DNA of 64,000 nt, taken from NCBI GenBank assembly GCA_028673005.1, contig CM054118.1, forward strand, positions 3,803,410 through 3,867,409. The letters run 5' to 3'. The stretch comes from Tanypteryx hageni (Eukaryota; Arthropoda; Insecta; Odonata; Petaluridae). The notes under the pieces are model-generated. The model was not told the origin of the DNA. It did no database searches and was given only the letters and a program-made list of their open reading frames with translations. Position 1 is the first letter of the stretch, and each line of letters starts with the position of its first letter. The position numbers and the translations under genes are program-made. This document shows positions 42,280-53,598 of this stretch, piece by piece.

Positions 42280-43312
42280 GAACCCCTCATGCAGTCGACG
42301 ATTCCGAGTCACCTCTTGGCTTTGGTATCACAACTCGTAGTAAAAATGGTGTGTGTAAACCTAAGTCCCAATGACTAGGTTCATCAATTAAGTGTGATAC
42401 TATTATCACTGGCAATTATTCAAATTCCCAGCTCACTCTACTTCTTCTCAATGTGCAGTGCATAAGGAATAAGATGCTTGAACTTGAGTTTCTGCTCGAC
42501 TCTTTCAAACCAGATATTTCTGTGTGTGTGAGCATTGGCTAACTGTTGCTAATAAGAACAAAGCCAGTTTGAATCTACCTTTTCATATTAATGGTATTCA
42601 GATGTCCCAAGTTCAAAATATAAAACTACTTGGTTAGTATTTAGACTCTAATCTTTCTTGGGAGACTCACATCTCTAAACTAGCCAGTAAACTCAGTTCC
42701 ATTTGTTTCCTCATTTGAAGTATAAGACTCACAGTTTCGAAGGATGTGTTGCTTTCTATTTACTATGGTCTATGTTATGCACAAATTGTTTATGGTATAC
42801 TTTTTTGGGGTTCTTATACTAATGCCCTCACTATTTTTAAGATTAAAAAAAAAATTGTACGTCTTATGGCATTCGAAGGTTACAATGCTCCATGTAGACC
42901 TATTTTTAAAGGATTTAACATATTACCTATGCCATGTGTATATATTCTTAATTTAATTATTTTTATGAGAAAGAATCTGAGCGATTTTGAATTCAACTCA
43001 AAATTTCATAATTATACTACTAGAAATTATAATAGCTTACATGTTAACTATGTCAGAACCAGAGGTACTTCCCTTGGCCCCAGAAATATGGGGGTCAAAT
43101 TATTTAATCATTTGCCAAGTTTTCTCAAGACGCCTATGTATGTTCAAAACAAAGTTGAAAGAATTCTTATTACATAAAATGTATTATAGCATTAATGATT
43201 TCTTAGATGACAAATGTTAATACATCTGTTTATGTTGTATATATGTATATGTATTTGACAAATCCTATACCTTCTTTTGTAAGGTCTTTGGAAAATAAAG
43301 TGACTTTGACTA
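42280..43312 (+). pseudogene. Internally deleted LINE (endonuclease start fused to RT end)
   Basis: 42,420-42,545 reads LLLLNVQCIRNKMLELEFLL and SFKPDIS, the start of an APE endonuclease. From 42,600 it jumps to the post-RT region (IKLLG, YLDSNLSWETHISKL, YGLCYAQIVYGILFWGSY, TSLGPRNMGVKLFNHLP). About two thirds of ORF2 is missing. The 3' end (TTTGGAAAATAAAGTGACTT) matches the inverted tail at 63,750-63,900. Confidence 0.8.
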
Positions 43313-44255
43313 TTCCACCTCCATAAATTCCCTAAATTCTTTCAGTTTCTCTGTCCTAACAGTATATATAGAAAAGTGGTTATAGATTTTCATAGCAATT
43401 GACTCAATATCAACAAGAAGTGAGTCTAATCCACATTTTGCAGCATTATAAATTATGTGGACTGAGCAGCCTATACCAAATTATTTCTCTACTGGTTGTA
43501 GTTTTCAAAATGCTGAAAATATTTCTTCTACCTACTCTATTGAGCTCACCAAAGTTTGTATTACAATTATCTGCTGAAAAGGCAACACATTTGTTCATGA
43601 TATTAAATTGGTTTAAGGTTTTGATGATATAACTAGATATAGCTTCAGCAGTCTCAGTGGATAATGATTTTAAATCTATCATTTTTGTATTTATCCCTTC
43701 ATTTACAAAAAAATATTGAATTAAAATTGGAACCAATTTTGATGCTCCATGATTACTACTGTCTGTTGAAACTGATAGAAATGGAATTTCTGATACAGCT
43801 TCAACTACATTACTTATACAATAAGGAGCAATAACATTAGTTGCAATTGCTCTAGTTTTAGTTTTGACTGAGGATATCTGTTGAGCAATCACAGAATCTT
43901 GAAACATATCCTTTAATAATTGTGTTGTACAATCTGCTGAACAGAAACTGAAGTGGTGCTTTAGTGTATGAAAAGTCCCTTCAGCAGCTGCCTCAACATT
44001 ATGAACATCTGAACATTTATGTTGTATAAAAGCACCGAGTTTTTGATGTTTCACCTGACTTAATGATTGACTTATGTTTTTTCAATTCAGCATTGCTGTA
44101 GATCATACTTTCCCTTATTTCCCACAGAGACTCTTACTTTACAAAGTGTGCAAATAGCTTCATATTTGGAATTTTCAACTCCCTCAAAGCATTTATACTT
44201 TACTTTTAATTCATTGCTAAATGTGCATTTTCTTTTATACATTCCTAAAGGATAA
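43313..44255 (-). pseudogene. hAT transposase with BED finger, N-terminal two thirds
   Basis: Minus strand: a BED finger (YEAICTLCKVRVSVGNKGKY, then QQ and a shifted KKH) at 44,080-44,230. The frame KHQKLGAFIQHKCSDVHN follows, with FHTLKHHFSFCSADCT, IPFLSVSTDSSNHGASKLVP and AFSADNCNTNFGEL (43,446-44,054). A broken continuation, HIIYNAAKCGLDSLLVDIES, reaches 43,320. The element meets the LINE 3' end at 43,312. Frameshifts at ~44,090 and ~43,490. Confidence 0.82.
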
Positions 44256-45320
44256 AAGAATTTTCATATTAAAACTATAAAAATAATATTTAAAATGTCA
44301 CTCAATTTAAATTTTAACATTATAATTATTATTCATAGCTAGTTATTTTTTAAAATAACTACGTTAAAAATAATTATCACTTCATTAATTAGCAATGTTT
44401 ATGACAAAATTTAAATGAAGAAAATATTTACCAATTTTTCAAAATAAGCAGCTCAGCTAGAAGATAATTTACAGTGTGAGTAAAAAGCTGTTGACTAGTC
44501 TGTCACACTATTTGCAGTAACAATTTAAAAACTTGAAAATGCTCTGGAGGTACTTGTGGATCCATCCTCCCAATTTCTATTTATCGAAATACTTTTTAGA
44601 ATTATTTACTTCCAGTTCCACCTTCTTAACCAGGCAAGCTATATGTAAAGAATCAACTACATTTATTCATCATATATTGAACTTTTAGGCAGAAATGATT
44701 ATTTAAAGTTTTCTAAATTTCCTCACCACATGGTACTGCATCATTAAAAAAAATCTTTCTAGCAGTTTTGTGGATTCTTAAATTTCAACCTCTTCCCTTG
44801 AATTGACTGAATGTATTACTTGTACGCTACTTATCAGATTCAGATAGTGTGGTGGAAGTGATGTAACTTTTTTCCAGCGATGCCAAAATAAATTATAATT
44901 TAACACAATTATATTAATAAAAATTAACAAAAGTAATTGTTGATCATGAAATTTTTAATCATATTAACAAGATAATTAATGTGAGGAAAAATTATTTACA
45001 AATTTATAATCTTTGTGTATAATTAAATTGAAAAAAGATAATTTGAAGATGAAATTCTTTACTTCATACTTGGACAATTTTCCCTGCATTTAGCGAAAAA
45101 ATTAATGACTTAATTACGAATTTGCCATGGCATATGTGTATATAAAGTATGAGGACAAACGTAAACATTGAAATACGGTAAAAAATAAAGAATGTTACAA
45201 AAATAAATAATGCAAGTACATAATAAACCTATCACCTACGTAATCCAATTGGTAAACATTGTGTTAGTTTTCTGCAAAAATAAAGTTGCTATCTTTAAAA
45301 CTAGGTTAGCAGAAAATTGA
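44256..45320. other. AT-rich non-coding stretch
   Basis: No gene, RNA or named repeat recognised over about 1 kb. Confidence 0.45.
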
Positions 45321-45329
45321 TTACATTGC

Positions 45330-45890
45330 TAAATCATAAAAATGAAACAGGACTGAAAAACAATAAATTTGTGTCACCAGATATTGTACAGAAGAAAATG
45401 TTAAGGAAATTAGTAAATTTTCAGGCAGAGGAGTGGTGGGTGAAGGAAAGCATGGGGTGGGATGAGAGGCATTGTAAAAAGGATAGTAGGGAGTCGGGTC
45501 CGTACGTCCAAAGAAGAAAAATGTCGTCAATATACCTCAGCCATAGGAGTGGTCTGGGGGAAACGTCAAGAAAGCGTTCCTCCCATTCACCTAAGAAGAC
45601 ATTGGCGCCCTCCGAAAGAGAAGTTGTTTTATTTGGATGACCATTTCAGCCAGCTCCATTAGGAAGTGGGAGGATGGTTTTGCGTCAGATGGTCTGTAGT
45701 CCAGTAATTTTCTCAGGGCGGACAGTCCTTGGTTATGAGAGATGTTGGTGTAGAGGGAGCAGACATCTATAGTGGTCATAAATGTGTTAGGTGGGAGAGG
45801 GGAAGGGAGTAATTTTAGGCATTGTAAAAAGTGGTTAGTGTCTTTGATAAAAGATGGGATTTGACGGACGAGAGGTTGTAGGTGGAAGTC
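45330..45890 (-). pseudogene. Penelope-like element RT core fragment
   Basis: Minus strand: FMTTIDVCSLYTNISHNQGL (RT motif A), LMELAEMVI, then, after frame breaks, WLRYIDDIFLLWTYG (YIDD catalytic motif) near 45,520. This family differs from the PLE at 32.5 kb. Only the palm region survives. Confidence 0.82.
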
Positions 45891-46045
45891 AACAACAACA
45901 ACTTTTCACTCCCCTTCTATCTTCTCCCAACCCCCTTCCAATCCCCAACCCCCTCTGCATCCTCCAATCCTCGACCTTTTCGGACTACCCTTCCACACCC
46001 ATGCATCCACCCAGTGTCACTGCCATCAGTTGTCTCTCTTGCTAG

Positions 46046-46070
46046 CTGAAGAAGGAATCTCTCCGAAAGC
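46046..46070 (+). ncRNA. Hammerhead-like box pair near PLE end
   Basis: CTGAAGA, one extra A, short stem GGA/TCC, then GAAA. Same layout (CUGANGA, one base, stem, GAAA) as at 32,650-32,680. Activity not shown. Confidence 0.35.
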
Positions 46071-46205
46071 TTCTACGTTATGTTTCTGTGTTGTTTTTAG
46101 TGTTATTGTACGTGTGTCGCTTCGACATCCCCAGGGCCTCGCCAACTTGAAGTCGACCGATTGGTGAGTGTTTACTGGGCTTCCTAATCCCAACATCTTG
46201 TTGCC

Positions 46206-46206
46206 A

Positions 46207-46262
<56 letters not shown>
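46206..46262. repeat. (TA)n microsatellite
   Basis: About 57 bp of alternating TA between the two duplicated PLE-end blocks. Confidence 0.95.
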
Positions 46263-46264
<2 letters not shown>

Positions 46265-46396
46265 TGGCATGTGTTTTACGTGTCTCTTCGACACCCCCAG
46301 CAGCCTGCCAGCTTGGTCCTCAACTTGGTAAGTGTCCGCTGGGCTTCCCTCAACACCTTGTTGCCACCCTCATCACTACCTTTTCTTTTCCTTTAG

Positions 46397-46398
<2 letters not shown>

Positions 46399-46445
<47 letters not shown>

Positions 46446-46475
46446 TTATTTATTTATTTATATATATATATATGT
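46399..46475. repeat. (TA)n / TTTA microsatellite
   Basis: An alternating TA tract with an internal TTTA run (46,441-46,460). Confidence 0.95.
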
Positions 46476-46479
46476 ATAC

Positions 46480-48960
46480 TAGTAGAATATGCTTGCATTC
46501 TGCAATCATTTCATCTCACTTTGCGTGAAAAAACATAAATTTTTCAGAGAAATATTTCTTTAATTCAAAAGATTTCTCCTCTCCTTTCGTTTTTTCCTTA
46601 TGGAACAATAATGGAGTAAAACAATCACTAACATTTGTAATTTTAGGAATATTATAATTTTTCCACTTTGGGTTAATTATACCATACATTTCTGCCAAAT
46701 TTTAAATTTGTAGCACATTTAGAAGTGAAATAACATTTATCTAATTGTTTAAAGTTAAATAATTTTTAACGGCTGCAATAACAATTTCATGGATACATTG
46801 AAATGTTTATTCGTTTAAATAGACTAAGCTCTAAATAAATTTAAAATTTCATCTCCCTAGCTCGCGCGTTAGTGTCTAAACATTTACCTATTTGTTTAAA
46901 TTTGAAGAATTTCTAACAGTCAAACAAATGAAAATATCAAAATTTCTATAATCTTTATTTAGTTTTTTTTACAAAGTCTACCAGTAAAAAAATTTCAGCT
47001 TCGTAGCCCATTCAGAAATACATAAACCTTAAAAATATGTTTAAACAATTGCAAATTTTTATCGATCGCATTGTTGAACTTTTTCAAATGTCCTTTTTTT
47101 CTGTGTAATTTGCTACAATTTGTTTGCAAAAACTCAAACCTACAACTTATAGTTTGCAAGATAAAAATTGTTAAACTTTAATGTTCAATTGGGATTAAAA
47201 CAACCCCTAAAACTTAACAATTTTGAAATTTTCGATTTTTATAATTGTTTATGAGCAAAATTCTATAATCCTACAAAATTTTACCTTCCTAAACCTATTA
47301 GATGGGAGATTTTCCGGGGTATCTGGAGTCGAACTCAGGACATTGTAAGCAAAAGTAACAATAATGCAAGCATATCATCTAAACATAAAAAACATTCATT
47401 TTTCATATATCATCATTACAAATATTTTTTTAATTCTAAATATTTCACCTCCGGAGCGATTTTCGTTTTTCCCTTGTGTAAAAATAATAGATTAAAACAA
47501 TCCCAAAACTTTGCAATTTTAAGAATTATATACTTTCTCCATTATGGGGTACTAATGCTACACATGTGTGCCAAATTTTAAAGTTGTAGTACTTCTAGAA
47601 GTGAAATAATATTTTTCCATTTTTTTTAATTTAAACATTTTTAACGGCCGCAGCAATATGTTTATGGAAAAATTCAATTGTTTATTTGTGCAAACGCACT
47701 ACTCTGTACATAACTTGAAAATTTCAGCTTCCTAGCTCATCCCGTAATGTCTAAACAGTTATCTATTTGTTTAAATTTTAAGACTTTTTAACTGGAAAAC
47801 AAAATAAAATATAAAAATTTGTATAATCCCTATTTCGTTTTTTTTAAGAATTCTACTTATAAAAAATTTCAACTCCGTAGCACATGCGGAAATACATAAA
47901 CCTTGAAAATTTGTTTAAATAATTGCGAATTTTTAGCGGCCACATTGTTGCTCTTTTTCATGATTTTCGTTTTTTCTAGTCGGTTTTGCACAAAATCTTA
48001 CCTAATAAAAAAATTTCGAATCTCCAGCTCACCTGGAAGTATCTGCGAAGGGGCAAGCTCCAGGGTGTGGGGTGGTGTCGAATTCGACTAACCCACACTA
48101 AGACCGGACGTGCGCGGTGAAGAGCCGCACCCTTCTCGAGGTGCAGATGTTTAAAACTAAACACGCCGGCTCTAGAATTGGACTTCGATAAATCATCCTT
48201 TTGGGGAACGCATACCCAGGGGACTCCACCACCGGCTGCCAGTGCCGGAAAAAGAGTAGCTTCCCCTATAGGGCTAGCGGCCGACTCACCAATGTCGTTT
48301 ACCCGTGGGAACACAGGAAGAAATATTGGTACCGCGGGTGCCAGGCATTTGCCTCCCTGGCAACTGGGTTGGATTCGCGGGGGCTGTTGGTAGTGCCTTC
48401 GGGCGGCGGAAGCTAGACCGCAACTTCCACCGGGTGAGGAACGAAGACTGAGCGGTTCGATCATCCTGGTAGTTTCTGCCGCCAGTGGGACACAGACGGG
48501 CTGGGCCAGCGTATGGCCCTGCCATAAATGGCCCTCGGAGGCGAGGTTAAAAACTCCACGGCTGCTTGCAGCCGTGGCGGGGATAAGGGTTCGGCTAGGA
48601 ACCCCGTATTTCTTTTTTAATATAGTTCTCACAGCTCACCTGGAAGTGCCTAAACATTAGTATCCTCCTATATATCATTATATATAGACGTTCCTTACAG
48701 AGGAGGAGGAGGATATAACATACTAGTAGAAGGTCTTGCTACAACTTTAAAATTTGGCTAAAATGTGTAGCATTAGTACTCCATGATAAAGATAGTATAA
48801 AATTTTTAAAATTGTAACATTTGAGGATTGTTTTAAACTATTATTTTTACATGCGGGAAAAACGAAAATCGCTGCGGAAGTGAAATCTTTAGAATTAAAA
48901 AACTATTTGTAATGATGAAATGTCTTTCTGAAAAATGAATGTTTTTTCAAGGTGAGAAAA
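46480..48960 (+). repeat. ~875-bp tandem repeat, two units plus inverted piece
   Basis: Unit 1 at ~46,480-47,350 and unit 2 at ~47,360-48,040. 'gccaaatttta' at 46,694 and 47,570, and 'gaaatacataaacc' at 47,015 and 47,889, give a period of 874-876 bp. 48,720-48,960 is an inverted piece matching 47,390-47,600. The copies are diverged (~20%). No protein is encoded. A tRNA-like T-arm (GAGTTCGACTCC, reversed) is embedded at ~47,328-47,345. Another inverted copy lies at 13,860-14,760. Confidence 0.8.
48041..48632. mobile_element. 592-bp GC-rich retroposon-like insertion
   Basis: Bounded by a perfect 15-bp direct repeat AGCTCACCTGGAAGT (48,026-48,040 and 48,633-48,647). The empty site exists at 13,921-13,940 in the inverted satellite copy. 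The insert is GC-rich in AT-rich surroundings, has no polyA, and contains a perfect hairpin ACGGCTGC/GCAGCCGT (48,557-48,574) and a GGGTTC...GAACCC hairpin near its right end. The 218-codon minus frame across it is probably a GC-bias artefact. Family unknown; perhaps a short internally deleted LINE. Confidence 0.85.
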
Positions 48961-50579
48961 ATTCAATTGCGTACGAAATTTATATTGACCACCCACATTA
49001 ACCACTTTTGTCTAAATTGCACGGCGTTGTCAATTTGAACCTGGGACGTTTAAAACGATGCTTAATCGGAAATCTCCACAGCCAGTCCGGCCGCGCCCGG
49101 CGCTCTCGAAGTTGAGAAATCAACCATATCCGCCAAACCAAGCAAGTTGGCTTATTACAATAGTAAAATGTCAACAATTACACTTGACGTTCGGCAATGA
49201 AAACTAAATTCACCTACTCCCTGCCATTTTTCAGATATTTTGATTTTTCAAAAACGCCAAAATCACGAAAAAACGTAAACGTGAAACTCGAAAAAAATTT
49301 CGAGCAAAAAGACGAAAGATAGGAAATTGGCGTTAACCCTGCCAAATAAATGTTGAAATATCTGTAATCCTATGTATGTTTGAACAAGCTACCCCTCCCA
49401 AAAATGTTTTTCCAATAAGAGTTCCGGATGCGCTGCGGGTCCCTCTCGAGTGCAGGCCCAGGCCGACCCTACGATAGTACAAATTTTTGGGGGGATAGGT
49501 GTTAGTCAATACATGAATCCTATAGAAAATTGAATTAAGCGTTCATTAGTGTTCATGTTGCTATTTCTTAAACCGCGTCGTTTGTCAGATACGTTGATTT
49601 TTCCAAAAACAATGGAGAAAGCTAGCCCTCATATTTAAGAAATAAAAATGTTTATATTTTTTATTAAACAATGTAGGAAGTTTATTTTCACCTGAACAGC
49701 ATTTCATGATATTTTTGATTTGTCGATATTGTTTATCGTCACCTATCCTATCGATAAGTATTTTTAACTTGCGATGACTGATGGGCTACCGTCCCTAGTG
49801 GGGCGTCGACGCCGCGCGCCGTAGCCTATTGTGCAATTACTACGTAGGGTAGGTTATAGCGGGTGCTTGTGTTAACTGCGCATTGTAATTATGTAATAAA
49901 ATATGTAATTCATTTTAACATATCCCACGCAGTTTTTGAGATAAGTGGGCTTCTCCAAAAATGGCGCGCTCGATTTTCGCCGCGAAAACTGATCTTGCTT
50001 ATGCGCCCTTCACGTCCTCAGTAATATAAATTGCGCCCTCGTAGGTGAAAAGGTTGCCGACCCCTGGTTTAAGCTGTAATAAGATTTTTATTGGATCGCG
50101 GCGGAGGCCTGACGTCATAGGGCTTCGGTAAGGTAGCTTAGCGTACATTGTTAATGCCACTTGACGCCGTATAGTGATTTTAAGAGATATATGGCTTACG
50201 TGGTATTATTTGTAATACCAGGCTCTACAATTGGATTAATTTTAATGAAATTCTCTTGAGCCGTTTTTGAGTAAATAAAAGTTTTCTAAAAATCTCCAAG
50301 AATAAACTACCCTTAATTTTTACGCAATATCATTTTTATGAAAAAAAGGTCTGCAAAAGATGTTATATTGCACAAATACGAAATATCATTCGATTTCATA
50401 TACGCGTTTTGGCCCTAGATCGGTGAACAGACGACAGACAGACGGCATGGCAAAAACCACTTTTATGGACACCTAAAACGTGTATTTCCATAAAAATCTC
50501 GAGGTCGAATTTTTCACGATAACAATACTTTCTCAATTTAATATGTATATGAGAAAGTAAAAGGTAGATAAAAATTTTC
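48961..50579. other. Repeat-derived non-coding stretch
   Basis: 49,014-49,100 (minus) has a tRNA-like A box TGGCTGTGGAGA and B box GGTTCAAATTG, probably a SINE. 50,046-50,078 reads AAAAGGTTGCCGACCCCTGG, a hAT-type terminal repeat without its partner. 50,500-50,560 has 'acaatactttctc', also found at 13,727. CpG-rich patches at 49,430 and 49,800 are unexplained. Confidence 0.5.
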
Positions 50580-50850
50580 TCCCATTACTAGTCAACCAAA
50601 ACTATTGGGTTGTGTTGTTTTCAAATAATTTAACAAAGGAGTTCATTTATATGGGCCCTTTCACAAGGAAAAGCCCACATTCAGTTACATACCTGGAAAA
50701 GTTTTTGAGATTCATAGAGAAAAGAAATCGGCAGAAATTGGGTGATGATTATGTGGATGCTGTGGGTTGGAAAATAAAAAAATAGAGTATCTATTACAAA
50801 AAGACTCGTTCAACTGTGGAGTTTTCATTAGTTATTACATGACATCTGGC
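50580..50850 (+). pseudogene. Ulp1/SENP-like cysteine protease fragment
   Basis: One frame reads KEFIYMGPFTRKSPHSVTYL, then KFLRFIEKRNRQKLGDDYVD. After a shift in an A run (~50,778) it continues IEYLLQKDSFNCGVFISYYM. The Asp-Ser-x-x-Cys-Gly-Val block is the nucleophile-cysteine motif of C48 (Ulp1-type) peptidases. The preceding NYWVVLF piece fits the His-Trp region, with the His unclear. Such domains occur in SUMO proteases and in some DNA transposons; context favours a transposon relic. Confidence 0.6.
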
Positions 50851-50871
50851 TGTTGGAAAAGATTTAGATCG

Positions 50872-52245
50872 GGGGTTCCCAACCTGGGGTACCCGTACCT
50901 CCAGGGGGTACGGGAAGCTTGTCCAGGGGGTACGGTGAATAGCAGGTAAATAAGTATATTATGCTATTAATATATTCCAAAAATAGTTATGTTATCAACA
51001 TTTCCGGGCTATTCCATGTTGGTACTGTCTGTCAGCCACACCAGCAAGATTTCAGGTCTCTTTTCGGACACGGACACAGTGAGGTTGCATAGAGATTTTT
51101 CTCACTGCAGGGTCCGATAACTCAAAATGCCCGGTTAAGATTCAAGATAGCTAGTGAAATTGCCAGATCGGCGCCCCCTCGAGGCTCGCCTCCGCGACAT
51201 CTGCACCTCCTGCGCATGCGCGTGACGTACTGTATGGTACACACTCCAACTGCTTCATTTCGACATGCTCACAGTACACACGTTTTAATGATAAAGATTT
51301 AGAATAAAACGAGCACGATTTGGTAAGAATATCACACTTCATGACCATGGATTTATTACCCCGAAGAAGCCAGTTATCGCGTCGCACTGAGGGTCGCCAA
51401 AGAAAAAGGAAACCACATACAATTGCTGAGACATTAGTGAAGCCGTGTGCTATGGACATGGTTGAGTTGATGTGTGGTAAAGAAGCAAAACAGAAAATTG
51501 CACAAATTCCATTATCGAATAAGACAATTTATGACCGGATTCGAGGCATGTCAGAAGACATATCTGTACAGGTAGTGGAGGAAATCAAGAAAAGTCCTGC
51601 AAAAATTGGTTTACAGTTGGATGAATCAACTGATGTTTCCAATTGTGCTCAGCTTCTTGTTTTTTCTCGATATATACATCAGAATGAAATTAAAGAGGAA
51701 TTTCTTTTTTCTAAACCCTTGAAATAAACAACAAAGGCAGTGGACATTATGGATATAATGAATGATTTTTTATATTCAAATGGTCTTTCATGGGAACTAG
51801 TAGAACCAATTTGTACTGATGGTGCTCCTGCTATGTTGGGGAAAATATCAGGTTTCACCACTCTAGTTAAAAAAGTGAACCCTAATGTAATTACCAGCCA
51901 TTGCATCCTTTATCCTTATGCTTTAGCATCGAAGACATTTCCACATAATTTGAAAGCCATTTTGGATGTTGTTGTTCAAGTTGTGAATTTTATCAGAGCG
52001 AAAGCACTGAATCTCCGTATGTATAAATCTTTGTGTGAAGAAGATGGATCATACAGAAGTACGATGGCTATGCAGAAGAAATGTCTTAGCAAGGATTTTT
52101 GAATTTAGAAATTTAATTGAAATATTTTTATGTGAAAAAGAATCAACTTTTGCTTCACATTTCAATGATTCTAACTTTGTGATTCCTCTGTCATACCTTT
52201 CTGATATTTTTGTAATTCTTAATTTAGTTAACATTTCACTGAAAG
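50872..52245 (+). pseudogene. hAT transposase remnant (SCAND3/ZBED-like)
   Basis: A hAT-type left end (GGGGGTTCCCAACCTGGGGT) at ~50,874. The coding part 51,347-51,724 reads KPHTIAETLVKPCAMDMVEL and KIGLQLDESTDVSNCAQLLV (first catalytic Asp), then an in-frame TAA at 51,725 and VEPICTDGAPAMLGK with SHCILYPYALASK. A frameshift near 52,060 gives HTEVRWLCRRNVLARIFEFR to 52,245. The C-terminal dimerisation domain is missing. One nonsense and one frameshift mutation make it inactive. Confidence 0.85.
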
Positions 52246-52682
52246 GTACTATCGGGTGCAAAAGTAAATGCAAGGGCTATGCGGGATTGCCTATCCGACA
52301 CCCTGCGAAATCGCCGGTATGAGAAATTTTGAAGTCAAGCAAATCATCTGCTATTTCCTTAGCTCCAAACACACGCTGTGAAAGCTTTGCGTGTCTGGTG
52401 GTATTATACACCACTTCATAGCTCTGTATGGTTATGGATATCAGGAATAATAATAATAATAAAACTGGGACCGCCTGTAGCCAGGGTGGGGGTAATATAA
52501 CAAAACGCACTACAGCGCTGGAGGGGAAGTACGGGAGTTGGGGAAGTAGGGGAAGTAGGTAGCGGGCGCTTAGGCTCATTTGCTGTTTGCACGCGCTTAC
52601 GCTGGTTCCAACGCGTTCTAACGGTTACCACGGCTTTGAATCAGCGTCTGTTGTGTTGTTGGGAAGTGTTGCCAATTTCGTT
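52246..52682. other. GC-richer, CpG-containing upstream region
   Basis: Includes an (ATA)n tract (52,449-52,462) and a G-rich segment with 'aacaaaacgcactacagcg' (52,499-52,517). A near-identical block is at 54,597-54,616. It could be the promoter region of the THAP candidate, or a repeat shared by the two loci. Confidence 0.4.
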
Positions 52683-53598
52683 ATGGTTTGGCCACCGTGT
52701 TGCATCCCCAGTTGTATGGAAAAGGAGGTTACTCGAGTTAGTATTTTGACATAATTATTTATACAAGGTATGCAATGGAATGTAGCTCGTAAAGCATTCA
52801 ATGGGTTGCCTTTAACCATCATAGTAAGAATATGATGTAACAACGATTCTCGTTGTGGCATCAAAATTGTATAGAGGTCCATTAATTTTTTAAAAGGTTA
52901 ATATATCTATTCCCTTGTTGCCTATGGATAAGTACATGCATGAAATCTTTATGTGTTTAGATGTTTGAACGAGCATTCACATTTTGAACGGTGGCGTTAT
53001 TACAGTTGTCATTAATAAAACTCAAAATTAATGTTTCTCATCGGAGAAACAGAAAAGTGTGAGGGCATTTGAACCCATTATGATATTTATTAATATTTAG
53101 AAAAGCCTGAGTGTGAAATACGCAAGATCGGCAAGAGAATGTATATTTTTAAATGATTAATCCAGGTTCTCCCATCCCACTTCCTACTCAAATCGACGAT
53201 TCGATGTTTGGATGAAGCTGATTGGGGATCCTAAGCTACTAAGCATGTACCGAATGAATGTGTACAAAAACAGAAGAGTTTGCCTGAAGCATTTCTCGCG
53301 GGAGAATTTTTTTGAAGGCACCATGAAATTTCGGAAGGATTCCATTCCGAATTTACTCCTCCCAGGTAAATAATTTTAGTGATGTTTTCCATACACGCTG
53401 TTAATCTAGTGACTACTGTGTTTTTGTCTTTCTATACATCATCTCTATGCATGCTATGTATAATGTTTGTTGTTAGTTGACTCAATGGTTTACTTGTATT
53501 ATCTTCCCACAGATTCACAATCTGCCTTACAAACTACATCAGAACTGCCTATTATTTACAGAACCAAATACCTTGTTCCTCAGCGTAATTCATCATAA
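52683..53598 (+). CDS. Candidate three-exon THAP-domain gene
   Basis: Exon 1 (from ATG 52,683) encodes MVWPPCCIPSC, the first metal-ligand pair of a THAP finger. Exon 2 (53,166-53,365) encodes RRFDVWMKLIGDPKLLSMYR and VCLKHFSRENFF, the C2-H ligands, then PNLLLPG. It is bounded by a consensus AG and GTAAAT. Exon 3 (53,513-53,598), after a pyrimidine-rich acceptor, continues in phase (SQSALQTTSELPIIYRTKYL) to a TAA. The exon 1 to 2 phase does not work with the obvious donors (52,728 or 52,737), so exon 1 is uncertain or the copy is broken. THAP fingers bind DNA in host regulators and in P-type transposases. Confidence 0.55.

Larger units (their letters stand above)
45891..46380 (+). repeat. PLE terminal region with duplicated block
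   Basis: A C/T-rich run (45,905-45,975) is followed by CTGAAGA...CCGAAA (46,046-46,066), a PLE-terminal type motif on the strand opposite to the adjacent RT. A ~90-bp block is then repeated: 46,115-46,205 and 46,275-46,370 share 'cttcgacatccccag'/'cttcgacacccccag' and 'ttgttgcca'. This suggests two PLE ends in head-to-head order. Confidence 0.6.

Noticed and set aside
47976..48632. 218-codon minus-strand ORF
   Set aside because: It coincides with a GC-rich retroposon and runs across its insertion boundary. Stops are rare by composition, and no protein family is recognisable.
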